Shown here piece by piece: positions 10,854 through 20,306 of a stretch of DNA of 40,626 nucleotides (its first letter is position 1; each line of letters starts with the position of its first letter). Below the pieces are notes generated by a model that had not been told where the DNA came from, ran no database searches, and was given only the letters and a program-made list of their open reading frames with translations. Origin of the DNA: Gemmatimonadota bacterium (GTDB lineage Bacteria > Gemmatimonadota > Gemmatimonadetes > Gemmatimonadales > GWC2-71-9); the NCBI GenBank assembly GCA_024641745.1, contig JAHECL010000009.1:1-40626 (forward strand), in the 5' to 3' direction. The position numbers were made by a program, and so were the translations under genes.

Positions 10854-11426
10854 ATGGATATCCTGCTGATGGGCCCGCCCGGGGCGGGGAAGGGCACCCA
10901 GGCCACGCTGCTCTGCGACGCGCTCGGCCTGCCCACCTTCGCGACCGGCAACCTCCTGCGCGACGCGGTGCGCCGCGGCACGCCGCTCGGGCAGCAGGCC
11001 AAGGCCGTCATGGAATCGGGCCAGCTGGTCAGCGACGACATCATCCTCGGCGTGATCCGCGACGAGCTCGACGCGCCCGCCGCCGCCAACGGGGTCATCT
11101 TCGACGGCGTGGTGCGCACGATTCCGCAGGCGGAGGGAATGGAGCGCCTGCTCGCCGAGCGGGGGCGCCGCCTCAACGCCGTGCTCTTCTTCGACGTCCC
11201 CGACGCCGAGATCCTGGGCCGGATCGAGCGGCGCCGCGGCATCGAGGGTCGGGCCGACGACGATCCGGCGGCGGTGGCCATCCGGCTGCAGAGCTACCGG
11301 GAGCAGACGGCGCCGGTGCTGGCCTGGTACGAGCAGCGGGGGACGCTGGTCCGCATCCCCGCCGTCGGGCCGGTGGACGACATCGCGACGAGAGTCCGGC
11401 GGGCCCTGGCAGAGCACGGCTCGTGA
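10854..11426 (+). CDS. adk: Adenylate kinase (short-LID type)
   Basis: P-loop MDILLMGPPGAGKGTQA; spc-operon position between secY and map. Confidence 0.93.
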   Translation: MDILLMGPPGAGKGTQATLLCDALGLPTFATGNLLRDAVRRGTPLGQQAKAVMESGQLVSDDIILGVIRDELDAPAAANGVIFDGVVRTIPQAEGMERLLAERGRRLNAVLFFDVPDAEILGRIERRRGIEGRADDDPAAVAIRLQSYREQTAPVLAWYEQRGTLVRIPAVGPVDDIATRVRRALAEHGS

Positions 11427-12178
11427 TCACCCTCAAGTCGCAGCGTGAAATCGAGACGATGGCCCAGGCCGGGGCGATCGTGGGCAGTGTCCTCGACCTG
11501 CTCCGCCGCGAGGTGAAGGCGGGGATGTCCACCGAGGACCTCGACCGGATCGCCGAGGCGTTCATCCGGAGCCACGAGGGCGCCACGCCGTCGTTCAAGG
11601 GCCTCTACGGCTTCCCCAAGACCCTCTGCACGTCGATCAACCAGGAAATCGTCCACGGCATCCCCTCGAAGAAGCGGGTCCTCCGCGAGGGGAGCATCGT
11701 CAGCGTCGACGTCGGGGTGCACCTCGACGGACTGCACGCCGACTCGGCCACCACCATCGGGGTCGGGGAGATTTCGCCGGAGACCGAGCGCCTCCTGGCC
11801 GTCACCCAGGAGAGCCTGGTGGCCGGCATCGCGGCGGCGCGGATCGGCAATCATGTCGGCGATATCGGGCACGCGGTCCAGACGGTCGCGGAAGGGGCCG
11901 GCTTCGGCGTGGTCCGGGAACTGGTGGGACACGGCATCGGTGCCCGCTTCCACGAGGAACCGCAGGTGCCCAACTACGGCACGCCGAAGCGCGGCCCGAG
12001 GCTCCTCGAAGGGATGACCATCGCCATCGAGCCGATGATCACGATGGGCAATCCGGCCACCAAGACCCTGGCCGACAAGTGGACCGTCGTCACCGCCGAC
12101 GGCAGCCTGTCGGCGCATTTCGAGCATACGGTGGCGATCACCGCGGACGGGCCGCGGATCCTGACGAAGGCGCACTAA
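11423..12178 (+). CDS. map: Methionine aminopeptidase type I (GTG start, GTGA overlap with adk)
   Basis: ITLKSQREIETMAQAGAIVGSVLDLL...VSVDVGVHLDGLHADSATT...GHGIGARFHEEPQVPNYG. Confidence 0.96.
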   Translation: MITLKSQREIETMAQAGAIVGSVLDLLRREVKAGMSTEDLDRIAEAFIRSHEGATPSFKGLYGFPKTLCTSINQEIVHGIPSKKRVLREGSIVSVDVGVHLDGLHADSATTIGVGEISPETERLLAVTQESLVAGIAAARIGNHVGDIGHAVQTVAEGAGFGVVRELVGHGIGARFHEEPQVPNYGTPKRGPRLLEGMTIAIEPMITMGNPATKTLADKWTVVTADGSLSAHFEHTVAITADGPRILTKAH

Positions 12179-12197
12179 GTCATTCCCTGATAGCTGC

Positions 12198-12226
12198 TTG
12201 CCGCACCCAGCCGGGTCGGCTAGCTT
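12198..12226 (+). promoter_or_regulatory. Putative promoter TTGCCG-N17-TAGCTT directly abutting the trpS start
   Basis: TTGCCG 12198-12203, spacer 17, TAGCTT 12221-12226; ATG at 12233. Confidence 0.55.
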
Positions 12227-12232
12227 GCCACG

Positions 12233-13237
12233 ATGCCCCGCATCTTTTCCGGTATCCAACCCTCGGGCGACCTGCACATCGGCAACTGGCTCGGCGCCGT
12301 CCAGAACTGGGTGGCGCTCCAGGAGCGGCACGAGTGCTTCTTCGCCATCGTCGACCTCCACGCCATCACCGGCCAGCACGACGCGGCCACGCTGGAGCGC
12401 CGTACCCTCGACATGGCGATCGGGCTGCTCGCCTCCGGCATCGACCCGGCGCGCTGCACCTTCTTCGTCCAGTCGCATGTGCCGGAGCACGCCGAGCTGA
12501 TGTGGCTGCTGACCTCCGTCACGCCCCTCGGCGAGCTGGAGCGGATGACGCAGTTCAAGGACAAGTCGCAGCGGACGGAAAGCATCCCCGCCGGGCTGCT
12601 CGCCTATCCGATCCTGATGGCGGCGGACATCCTCCTCTACCGGGCCGACCAGGTGCCGGTGGGCGACGACCAGCTGCAGCACCTCGAACTGGCGCGGGTC
12701 ATCGCCCGCCGGTGGAACGCCGAGTTTGGCGGCGGCGTGGATTTCTTCCCCGAACCCCAGTCCCTGCTGACGGCCGCGCGGCGCATCGTCGGGCTCGACG
12801 GGCAGGCCAAGATGTCCAAGAGTCTCGGCAACACCGTGGGCATCCTCGAGTCACCTGAGGAGATCTGGCAGAAGATCCGCCCGGCGGTGACCGACCCCGC
12901 GCGCGTCACGAAGAAGGACCCGGGGACTCCCGAGGTCTGCAACGTGTATGCGCTGCACCGGCATTTCTCGCCGCCGGACACGGTCAGTGACGTGGCGCGG
13001 AAATGCCGGGCCGCCGAGTGGGGCTGCATCGACTGCAAGCGGGTCCTGGCGGAGAACATGGCGGCCGTCCTCGCCCCAATCCGGGAGCGGGCGGAGGCGC
13101 TCCGGGCCGACGAGGGGGGCGTCCGTGCCATCCTGGCCGATGGCGCGAATCGTGCGCGTGTGGAGGCTCGCCGTACACTCGCCGAGGTGAAGGCGCGCAT
13201 GGGCTTCCTGCCGTCCGAGGGGCCGCCGGGGCGCTAA
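12233..13237 (+). CDS. trpS: Tryptophanyl-tRNA synthetase
   Basis: MPRIFSGIQPSGDLHIGNWLGAVQNWV (HIGH-type) and KMSKSLGN (KMSKS). Confidence 0.97.
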   Translation: MPRIFSGIQPSGDLHIGNWLGAVQNWVALQERHECFFAIVDLHAITGQHDAATLERRTLDMAIGLLASGIDPARCTFFVQSHVPEHAELMWLLTSVTPLGELERMTQFKDKSQRTESIPAGLLAYPILMAADILLYRADQVPVGDDQLQHLELARVIARRWNAEFGGGVDFFPEPQSLLTAARRIVGLDGQAKMSKSLGNTVGILESPEEIWQKIRPAVTDPARVTKKDPGTPEVCNVYALHRHFSPPDTVSDVARKCRAAEWGCIDCKRVLAENMAAVLAPIRERAEALRADEGGVRAILADGANRARVEARRTLAEVKARMGFLPSEGPPGR

Positions 13238-13284
13238 CTCTCGGCCACACATGTGTGTTGCCCCCTCCCGGGGCGCGAGGTCCC

Positions 13285-14355
13285 ATGGAGAAGATCATCA
13301 AGGCGGCCGTCGAACGGGGTGCATCGGACCTGCATATCAAGGCAGGTGACGTATTTCGCGCCCGGATCAACGGCCGGCTCGTCCCCCTCACCAAACAGCG
13401 CCTCACCCCCGACCAGACCCGGGCCATCGCCCACAAGCTGATCCCCAGCGAGCAGGATCGCGCCCACCTCGAGCGGATGCGCGATTTCGACTGCTCCTGG
13501 GGCATGCCGGGGGTCGGCCGCTTCCGGGTCAACGTGCTGCGGCAGCGCTCCTCGTTCATGATCGTGATGCGGGTCATTCCCTTCGCCGTGCCCTCGGTGG
13601 CCTCGCTCGGCCTGCCCGAGGTGGTCTCCACCCTTGCCGAGTCGGAGCGGGGCCTCCTCCTCGTCACCGGCGTGAGCGGCAGCGGCAAGACGAGCACGGT
13701 GGCCGCGATCATCGAGCACATCAACCGCACCAAGCAGAAGCACATCGTCACGATCGAGAATCCGATCGAGTTCCTCCACCGCGACATCAATTGTTCCGTG
13801 ACCCAGCGCGAGGTCGGGGTCGACACCGAGAGCATGGCCGTCGGCCTCCGCGCCGCGCTCCGCCAGGATCCCGACGTGATCCTGATCGGGGAGATGCGCG
13901 ACCCGGAGACCGCCGACATCGCCGTGAAGGCCGCCGAGACGGGGCACCTGGTCATCTCGGCGATGCCGACGCCGGATGTGCCCACGACGGTCGAGCGGAT
14001 GGTGGCGATGTTCCAGCAGGATGAGCGGGACATCGGGCGGGTGCGCTTCTCGGAGGCCCTCCGGGGCGTCGTGAGCCAGCAGCTGCTGCCGAAGCCGGAG
14101 GAGGAGGGCAGGGTGGCCGCCATCGAGGTGCTGGTCAGCACGCCGGAGGTGCGGGCCTGCATCAAGGACCCCGCCCGCTGGGGCGAGCTGCGCACCCTGA
14201 TGGCGGAGGGCCGCGAGCAGCACGGGATGCAGACCTTCGAGCAGAGCCTGGCCGACCTCGTCGAGGAAGGGCTCGTCACCGAGGAGACGGCCCAGGCGGC
14301 CTCGCGCGGGGATCCGGAGCCGGCCACGCGCGAGCGACGGAAGAAGGGGCGCTAG
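13285..14355 (+). CDS. PilT/GspE-family secretion ATPase (PilT-like, atypical His box)
   Basis: Walker A GVSGSGKTST, Walker B-like DPDVILIGEMRDPET, N-terminal RGASDLHIKAG. Confidence 0.92.
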   Translation: MEKIIKAAVERGASDLHIKAGDVFRARINGRLVPLTKQRLTPDQTRAIAHKLIPSEQDRAHLERMRDFDCSWGMPGVGRFRVNVLRQRSSFMIVMRVIPFAVPSVASLGLPEVVSTLAESERGLLLVTGVSGSGKTSTVAAIIEHINRTKQKHIVTIENPIEFLHRDINCSVTQREVGVDTESMAVGLRAALRQDPDVILIGEMRDPETADIAVKAAETGHLVISAMPTPDVPTTVERMVAMFQQDERDIGRVRFSEALRGVVSQQLLPKPEEEGRVAAIEVLVSTPEVRACIKDPARWGELRTLMAEGREQHGMQTFEQSLADLVEEGLVTEETAQAASRGDPEPATRERRKKGR

Positions 14356-14357
14356 GC

Positions 14358-15440
14358 GTGGCGCGTCCGCGCGACCTGCTGGCGCTGCTCCTGGACGCAC
14401 CTCGTGAGGCCGGCACCCCGGCGGCGGCCCACGCGAGGCGCCTGGTCGCCGACCACCTGCGGGGACTGCAGTACACCGTCCGCGAACAGCCCTTCTCGTT
14501 CTATCCCTCCAGCCTCAATGCCCTCCCGATGTTCGGCGCCGGCCTCGGCTGGCTGACGCTGCTCCTGATTCCGCTCACGACCGTGGCGGTCGCCCCGCCG
14601 TGGGCGGCGCTGGCGGCGTGGGGGTTCGGCCTGGTCGGGCTCACCCTGCTGGTCCGCGGCACTGCCATGGGGTGGTCATCCCTCGGCGGGGGCGTGCGGG
14701 AGGACGCCAACCTGATCGCCACCCGGGGCGACGAGCCGGTGCGGCGCTGGATCGTGGCGCACCTCGACACCAAGGCCCAGGGCCACTCGATGGCCGGCCG
14801 GGTCGTCGCAGGGGTCATGGCGCTGATCGCGATGCTCGCCCTGACGTCCGTCGCCCTGCTCCGTCTCTGGGGACCGATCGAGAGCGATGCGATGGCCTAC
14901 GCCGCGGTGCTGGCGCTGATGGCCTGCGGGCTGGCCGCACGCGGGGTGCTCCGCGGCACCTCTCGCGGGGCCCGGGACAACGGAACGGGACTCCTGGCGG
15001 CCCTGGTGGCCGCCGAGGCGGCCCCGGCGGAGGGCGTGGGGATCCTTATCACCGGCGCGGAGGAGTTCGGGCTGGTGGGATCGCGGGTCTTTGCCCGGGA
15101 GTTCGGCCCCCAGCTGGTGGGGGTGGAGGTCGTGAACCTCGACACCATCGACGACCAGGGCGCGCTCTACGTCGTGTCGCACGACCCGTCGGGCGGCCGG
15201 CTGGCCACCCGACTGGCCGCCGAGCTGGCGCCGGTCGCACCCGCGGTGCGCCGGCGGGGGGCGCCGCTCTGGGCCTACGTGGACAGCGGACCCCTCGCCC
15301 TGACCGGGGCGGCGGCGCTGACGGTCGCCCGGCTCGACTGGCGAACGCTTCGCCTGATCCACACCCGGCGCGACACCCCGGACGGAATGGTGTTCGAGAC
15401 GGCCGAGGCGGTGGGGCGCCTGGTCGCGGCGCCGATTTGA
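14358..15440 (+). CDS. M28-like zinc aminopeptidase domain with transmembrane segments
   Basis: HLDTK, ARDNGTG, TGAEEFGLVGSR, NLDTIDDQ, terminal HTRRDTPD metal-ligand pattern; hydrophobic segments between the first two motifs; GTG start. Confidence 0.8.
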   Translation: MARPRDLLALLLDAPREAGTPAAAHARRLVADHLRGLQYTVREQPFSFYPSSLNALPMFGAGLGWLTLLLIPLTTVAVAPPWAALAAWGFGLVGLTLLVRGTAMGWSSLGGGVREDANLIATRGDEPVRRWIVAHLDTKAQGHSMAGRVVAGVMALIAMLALTSVALLRLWGPIESDAMAYAAVLALMACGLAARGVLRGTSRGARDNGTGLLAALVAAEAAPAEGVGILITGAEEFGLVGSRVFAREFGPQLVGVEVVNLDTIDDQGALYVVSHDPSGGRLATRLAAELAPVAPAVRRRGAPLWAYVDSGPLALTGAAALTVARLDWRTLRLIHTRRDTPDGMVFETAEAVGRLVAAPI

Positions 15441-15465
15441 CCCGGGAGCCGTCGCCAGCTAGCTT
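15437..15465 (+). promoter_or_regulatory. Putative purA promoter TTGACC-N17-TAGCTT
   Basis: TTGACC 15437-15442, spacer 17, TAGCTT 15460-15465. Confidence 0.55.
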
Positions 15466-15481
15466 TTCCCTGAGGATACAC

Positions 15482-15502
15482 GGGCCCCGCAAGGGGCCCT
15501 TT
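15482..15502 (+). promoter_or_regulatory. GNRA-like tetraloop hairpin in the purA leader
   Basis: GGGCCCC-gcaa-GGGGCCC perfect 7-bp stem followed by TTT. Confidence 0.55.
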
Positions 15503-15530
15503 GCATTGGCCCGAGCCCGTGAGGGGACGC

Positions 15531-16808
15531 ATGTTCGATCCGAAGACCCAGTGTGTCGTCGTGGTGGGCGCGCAATGGGGCGATGAAGGCAAGGGGAAGC
15601 TGGTGGACGTGCTCTCGGAGCGCGCCGACTGCGTGGTGCGCTACCAGGGCGGCGCCAACGCCGGGCACACGGTGGTCATCGGCGAGGAACAGTTCATCCT
15701 CCAGCAGATCCCGTCCGGCATCCTGCATGCGGGCGCCCGGTGCGTCATCGGCAACGGCGTCGTGCTCGACCCCGAGACCCTCTTCCAGGAACTCGACGGG
15801 CTCACGCAGCGCGGCGTCGACATCACGGGCCGTCTCTTCGTGTCGGAGCGCGCCCACCTGGTGCTCCCCTACCACAAGCTGCTCGACGCGGCGAGCGAGA
15901 AGTCCCAGAAGATCGGGACCACCGGCCGCGGCATCGGGCCCACGTACGAGGACAAGTACGGACGCCGCGGGGTGCGGGTGATCGACCTGCGGGACGGCAA
16001 GGCGCTGCGGGCGTTGCTGGAGGTCCGGCTCGACCGCGCCAACCGTCTCCTGGCCATGATGGGCGCCGGACCGGCCTCGCTCGACGAGCACCTGGCGCTC
16101 CTGGAGCGCCTGGCGCCGCGCCTGCTCCCCCTGGCGACCGACACCGGGCTGCTGGTGCACCGGGCCCTCCGCGCGGGCAAGCGGGTCCTCCTGGAGGGCG
16201 CGCAGGGCGCGCTGCTCGACGTCGACCACGGCACCTACCCCTACGTCACCAGTTCCAACACGACGGCCGGCGGGGCGTCGATCGGGTCGGGCATCGGTCC
16301 GACGGCCATCGACGGCGTGCTCGGCGTCGTGAAGGCGTACACGACGCGGGTGGGCAACGGGCCGCTCCCGACCGAGGCGATGGGCGAGGGGGGGAAGGCG
16401 CTGCAGCGGATCGGCGGCGAGTTCGGGGCGGTCACCGGGCGCCCGCGGCGCTGCGGCTGGTTCGACGCGAACGTGGTGCGCTACTCGGTCCGGGTCAACG
16501 GGCTCACCGGGCTCGCGGTGACCAAGCTGGATGTGCTCGACACCTTCAGCGAGATCCCGGTCGGCACCGGGTATCGCCTCCACGGGGAGCTGACCGAGGA
16601 GCTGCCCGCGGAAGTGGAGCAGCTGGAGCGCGTCGAGCCGGTCTACGAGACGCTGCCGGGCTGGAAGAAGTCCACCGAGGGCGCGCGGCGCATGGCCGAC
16701 CTTCCCCCGGAGGCCCGCGCCTATCTCGACCGGCTGCAGGACCTCGCCGGGGCCCCCATCCGCTACGTGAGCGTGGGAACCCGCCGGGACCAGATCATCG
16801 AGGTGTAG
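15531..16808 (+). CDS. purA: Adenylosuccinate synthetase
   Basis: [40 protein letters not shown]. Confidence 0.98.
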   Translation: MFDPKTQCVVVVGAQWGDEGKGKLVDVLSERADCVVRYQGGANAGHTVVIGEEQFILQQIPSGILHAGARCVIGNGVVLDPETLFQELDGLTQRGVDITGRLFVSERAHLVLPYHKLLDAASEKSQKIGTTGRGIGPTYEDKYGRRGVRVIDLRDGKALRALLEVRLDRANRLLAMMGAGPASLDEHLALLERLAPRLLPLATDTGLLVHRALRAGKRVLLEGAQGALLDVDHGTYPYVTSSNTTAGGASIGSGIGPTAIDGVLGVVKAYTTRVGNGPLPTEAMGEGGKALQRIGGEFGAVTGRPRRCGWFDANVVRYSVRVNGLTGLAVTKLDVLDTFSEIPVGTGYRLHGELTEELPAEVEQLERVEPVYETLPGWKKSTEGARRMADLPPEARAYLDRLQDLAGAPIRYVSVGTRRDQIIEV

Positions 16809-16875
16809 GCGATGGCGTCCAGTGTTCTCCTGCGGTTCCGGGGCCCTTTTCACTCCTGATTTCGTGAGCTGGCAG

Positions 16876-18207
16876 ATGGCCGACACTACCCTCATGGACA
16901 AGCTCGTGTCGCTGTGCAAGCGGCGCGGATTCGTCTTTCAATCCTCCGAGATCTACGGTGGCCTCGGCTCGGTCTGGGACTACGGGCCGCTCGGCGTCGC
17001 GCTCAAGAAGAACGTGAAGGACCGCTGGTGGCACGCGATGGTCCAGGCACGGGACGACATCGAGGGGCTCGACGCCGCCATCCTGATGCATCCCAGGGTC
17101 TGGGAGGCCTCAGGGCACGTGTCGGGGTTCACCGACCCGCTGGTGGACTGCAAGACCTGCAAGGCGCGCTTCCGCGCCGACCAGCTGGAGGACGCGGCCT
17201 GCCCGCAGAAGCCGAGCAAGAAGGCGGGCCAGCACACCACCTGCGAGCTGACCGAACCGCGGCTCTTCAACCTCATGTTCAAGACCTTCATGGGGCCGGT
17301 GGAAGAGTCGGCCTCGGTGGTGTACCTCCGTCCCGAGACGGCGCAGGGGATCTACGTCAACTACCTGAACGTCCTCCAGGGCTCCCGGCAGAAGGTGCCG
17401 TTCGGCATCGCGCAGATCGGCAAGGCGTTCCGGAACGAGATCACCCCCGGCAACTTCATCTTCCGGACCCGCGAGTTCGAGCAGATGGAGATGCAGTTCT
17501 TCGTGAAGCCCGGCAGCGACGGCGAGTGGTTCGAGCGCTGGCGCGAATGGCGGATGGCGTGGCACCACGCCCTCGGCCTCAACCCCGCCAAGCTCCGCTG
17601 GCACCAGCACGGCGAGGGCGAACTGGCCCACTACGCCAAGGCGGCCTACGACATCGAGTACGAATTCCCCTTCGGCTGGAACGAGATCGAGGGGATCCAC
17701 AACCGGACCGACTTCGACCTGCAGCGTCACCAGGCGGCGTCCGGCAAGAAGCTCGATTATTTCGATCAGCCCAACAACGAGCGGTTTGTCCCGTTCATCG
17801 TGGAGACCTCCGCCGGGGCCGACCGGGTCACCCTCACGGCGCTGGTGGACGCCTACCGCGAGGAACAGGTGGAGGGGGACACCCGCGTCGTGCTCGGCTT
17901 TCACCCGTCCATCGCGCCGATCAAGGCCGGCATCTTCCCGCTCGTCAAGAAGGACGGCATGCCGGAGTTCGCCACGAAGCTCTACCACGACCTCAAGCCG
18001 CACATTCCGCTGTTCTACGACGACAGCGGCGCCGTCGGCCGGCGCTACCGCCGGATGGACGAGGCCGGCACGCCGTTCTGCATCACCGTGGACGGGCAGA
18101 CCCTGACCGACGGCACCGTGACGGTGCGCCACCGTGACTCGATGGCGCAGGACCGGGTGGCGGTGGATCAGCTGAAGGGGTGGTTGAAGGAGCGGACGGA
18201 GGGCTGA
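16876..18207 (+). CDS. glyS: Glycyl-tRNA synthetase, single-chain class II type (start uncertain, 16822-16876)
   Basis: [46 protein letters not shown]...[15 protein letters not shown]...[27 protein letters not shown]. Confidence 0.95.
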   Translation: MADTTLMDKLVSLCKRRGFVFQSSEIYGGLGSVWDYGPLGVALKKNVKDRWWHAMVQARDDIEGLDAAILMHPRVWEASGHVSGFTDPLVDCKTCKARFRADQLEDAACPQKPSKKAGQHTTCELTEPRLFNLMFKTFMGPVEESASVVYLRPETAQGIYVNYLNVLQGSRQKVPFGIAQIGKAFRNEITPGNFIFRTREFEQMEMQFFVKPGSDGEWFERWREWRMAWHHALGLNPAKLRWHQHGEGELAHYAKAAYDIEYEFPFGWNEIEGIHNRTDFDLQRHQAASGKKLDYFDQPNNERFVPFIVETSAGADRVTLTALVDAYREEQVEGDTRVVLGFHPSIAPIKAGIFPLVKKDGMPEFATKLYHDLKPHIPLFYDDSGAVGRRYRRMDEAGTPFCITVDGQTLTDGTVTVRHRDSMAQDRVAVDQLKGWLKERTEG

Positions 18208-18257
18208 GCGCCGGATGCCGGAACGCCGGCCGGCGCTGAAACCGGAAAGGGATCGTC

Positions 18258-19526
<1,269 letters not shown>

Positions 19527-19569
19527 GCACGCGCGGCGGGGCGGCGGGGGCGGGAGTCAGCGGGGCCGC

Positions 19570-20271
19570 ATGAGGCTGGACCCGTTTCGTGCGATGGTCC
19601 GGACGATGAGTGCGGAGGTGCCCGCCGAGTTCCTCGACGGCGTCTCCGAGATCACGGTGTCGCCGCGGGCCGTCCCGCATCCCACCAGGACAGAGATCTT
19701 CACGCTGGGCCACTGCATCCCCTTCCACGCCGGCGAGACCGGCGCCCCCGACGACATCCAGAGCCGGATCGTCCTGTATCACGGTTCCTTCCTGGCGCTG
19801 GCGGAGCTGGACGAGGGTTTCGACTGGCGGACCGAGGCCTGGGAGACGCTCACCCACGAACTCCGGCACCACCTCGAGTGGCGGGCGCGGGAGGGGGCGC
19901 TCGAGGCGTTCGACGAGGCGGCGGAACAGAACTTCGCCCGGATGGACGGGGACCCCTTCGACCCGCTCTTTCACCTCGGGGGTGAGGCGGTGGCGGAGGG
20001 CGTCTTCCAGGTGGATGACGACTTCTTCATCGACATGGTGGTGCGGCGCCTGCCGGACGCAGTGTCGTTCGGATGGCACGGCCGCGCCTACCGGGCGGTG
20101 GCCCCGACGGGGGCCACGCTGCCCGCCTTCCTGTCGGTCGAGGGGGTGGCGGACCCCCCGCCGGGGGAACTGGTGCTCGTGATTCGCCGCCGGACGGGGC
20201 TCCTGGAGCTCTTCCGGTCGCGGGCGCCGTTCACCGCCACCGTATCGGCGAATCCCGCGGGGAGCGATTAA
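19570..20271 (+). CDS. Putative metallopeptidase (HEXXH, zincin-like family)
   Basis: ETLTHELRHHLEW matches HEXXH; overall layout resembles small zincin-like metallopeptidase families. Confidence 0.65.
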   Translation: MRLDPFRAMVRTMSAEVPAEFLDGVSEITVSPRAVPHPTRTEIFTLGHCIPFHAGETGAPDDIQSRIVLYHGSFLALAELDEGFDWRTEAWETLTHELRHHLEWRAREGALEAFDEAAEQNFARMDGDPFDPLFHLGGEAVAEGVFQVDDDFFIDMVVRRLPDAVSFGWHGRAYRAVAPTGATLPAFLSVEGVADPPPGELVLVIRRRTGLLELFRSRAPFTATVSANPAGSD

Positions 20272-20306
20272 CTTTGGAGCCTGCACTTACGCGCTGGAGG
20301 GATGGC

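Noticed and set aside
18207-18237. 8-bp inverted repeat AGCGCCGG/CCGGCGCT between glyS and the PLP enzyme gene
   Set aside because: Short stem, 15-nt loop, no U-tract; expected by chance at this GC content
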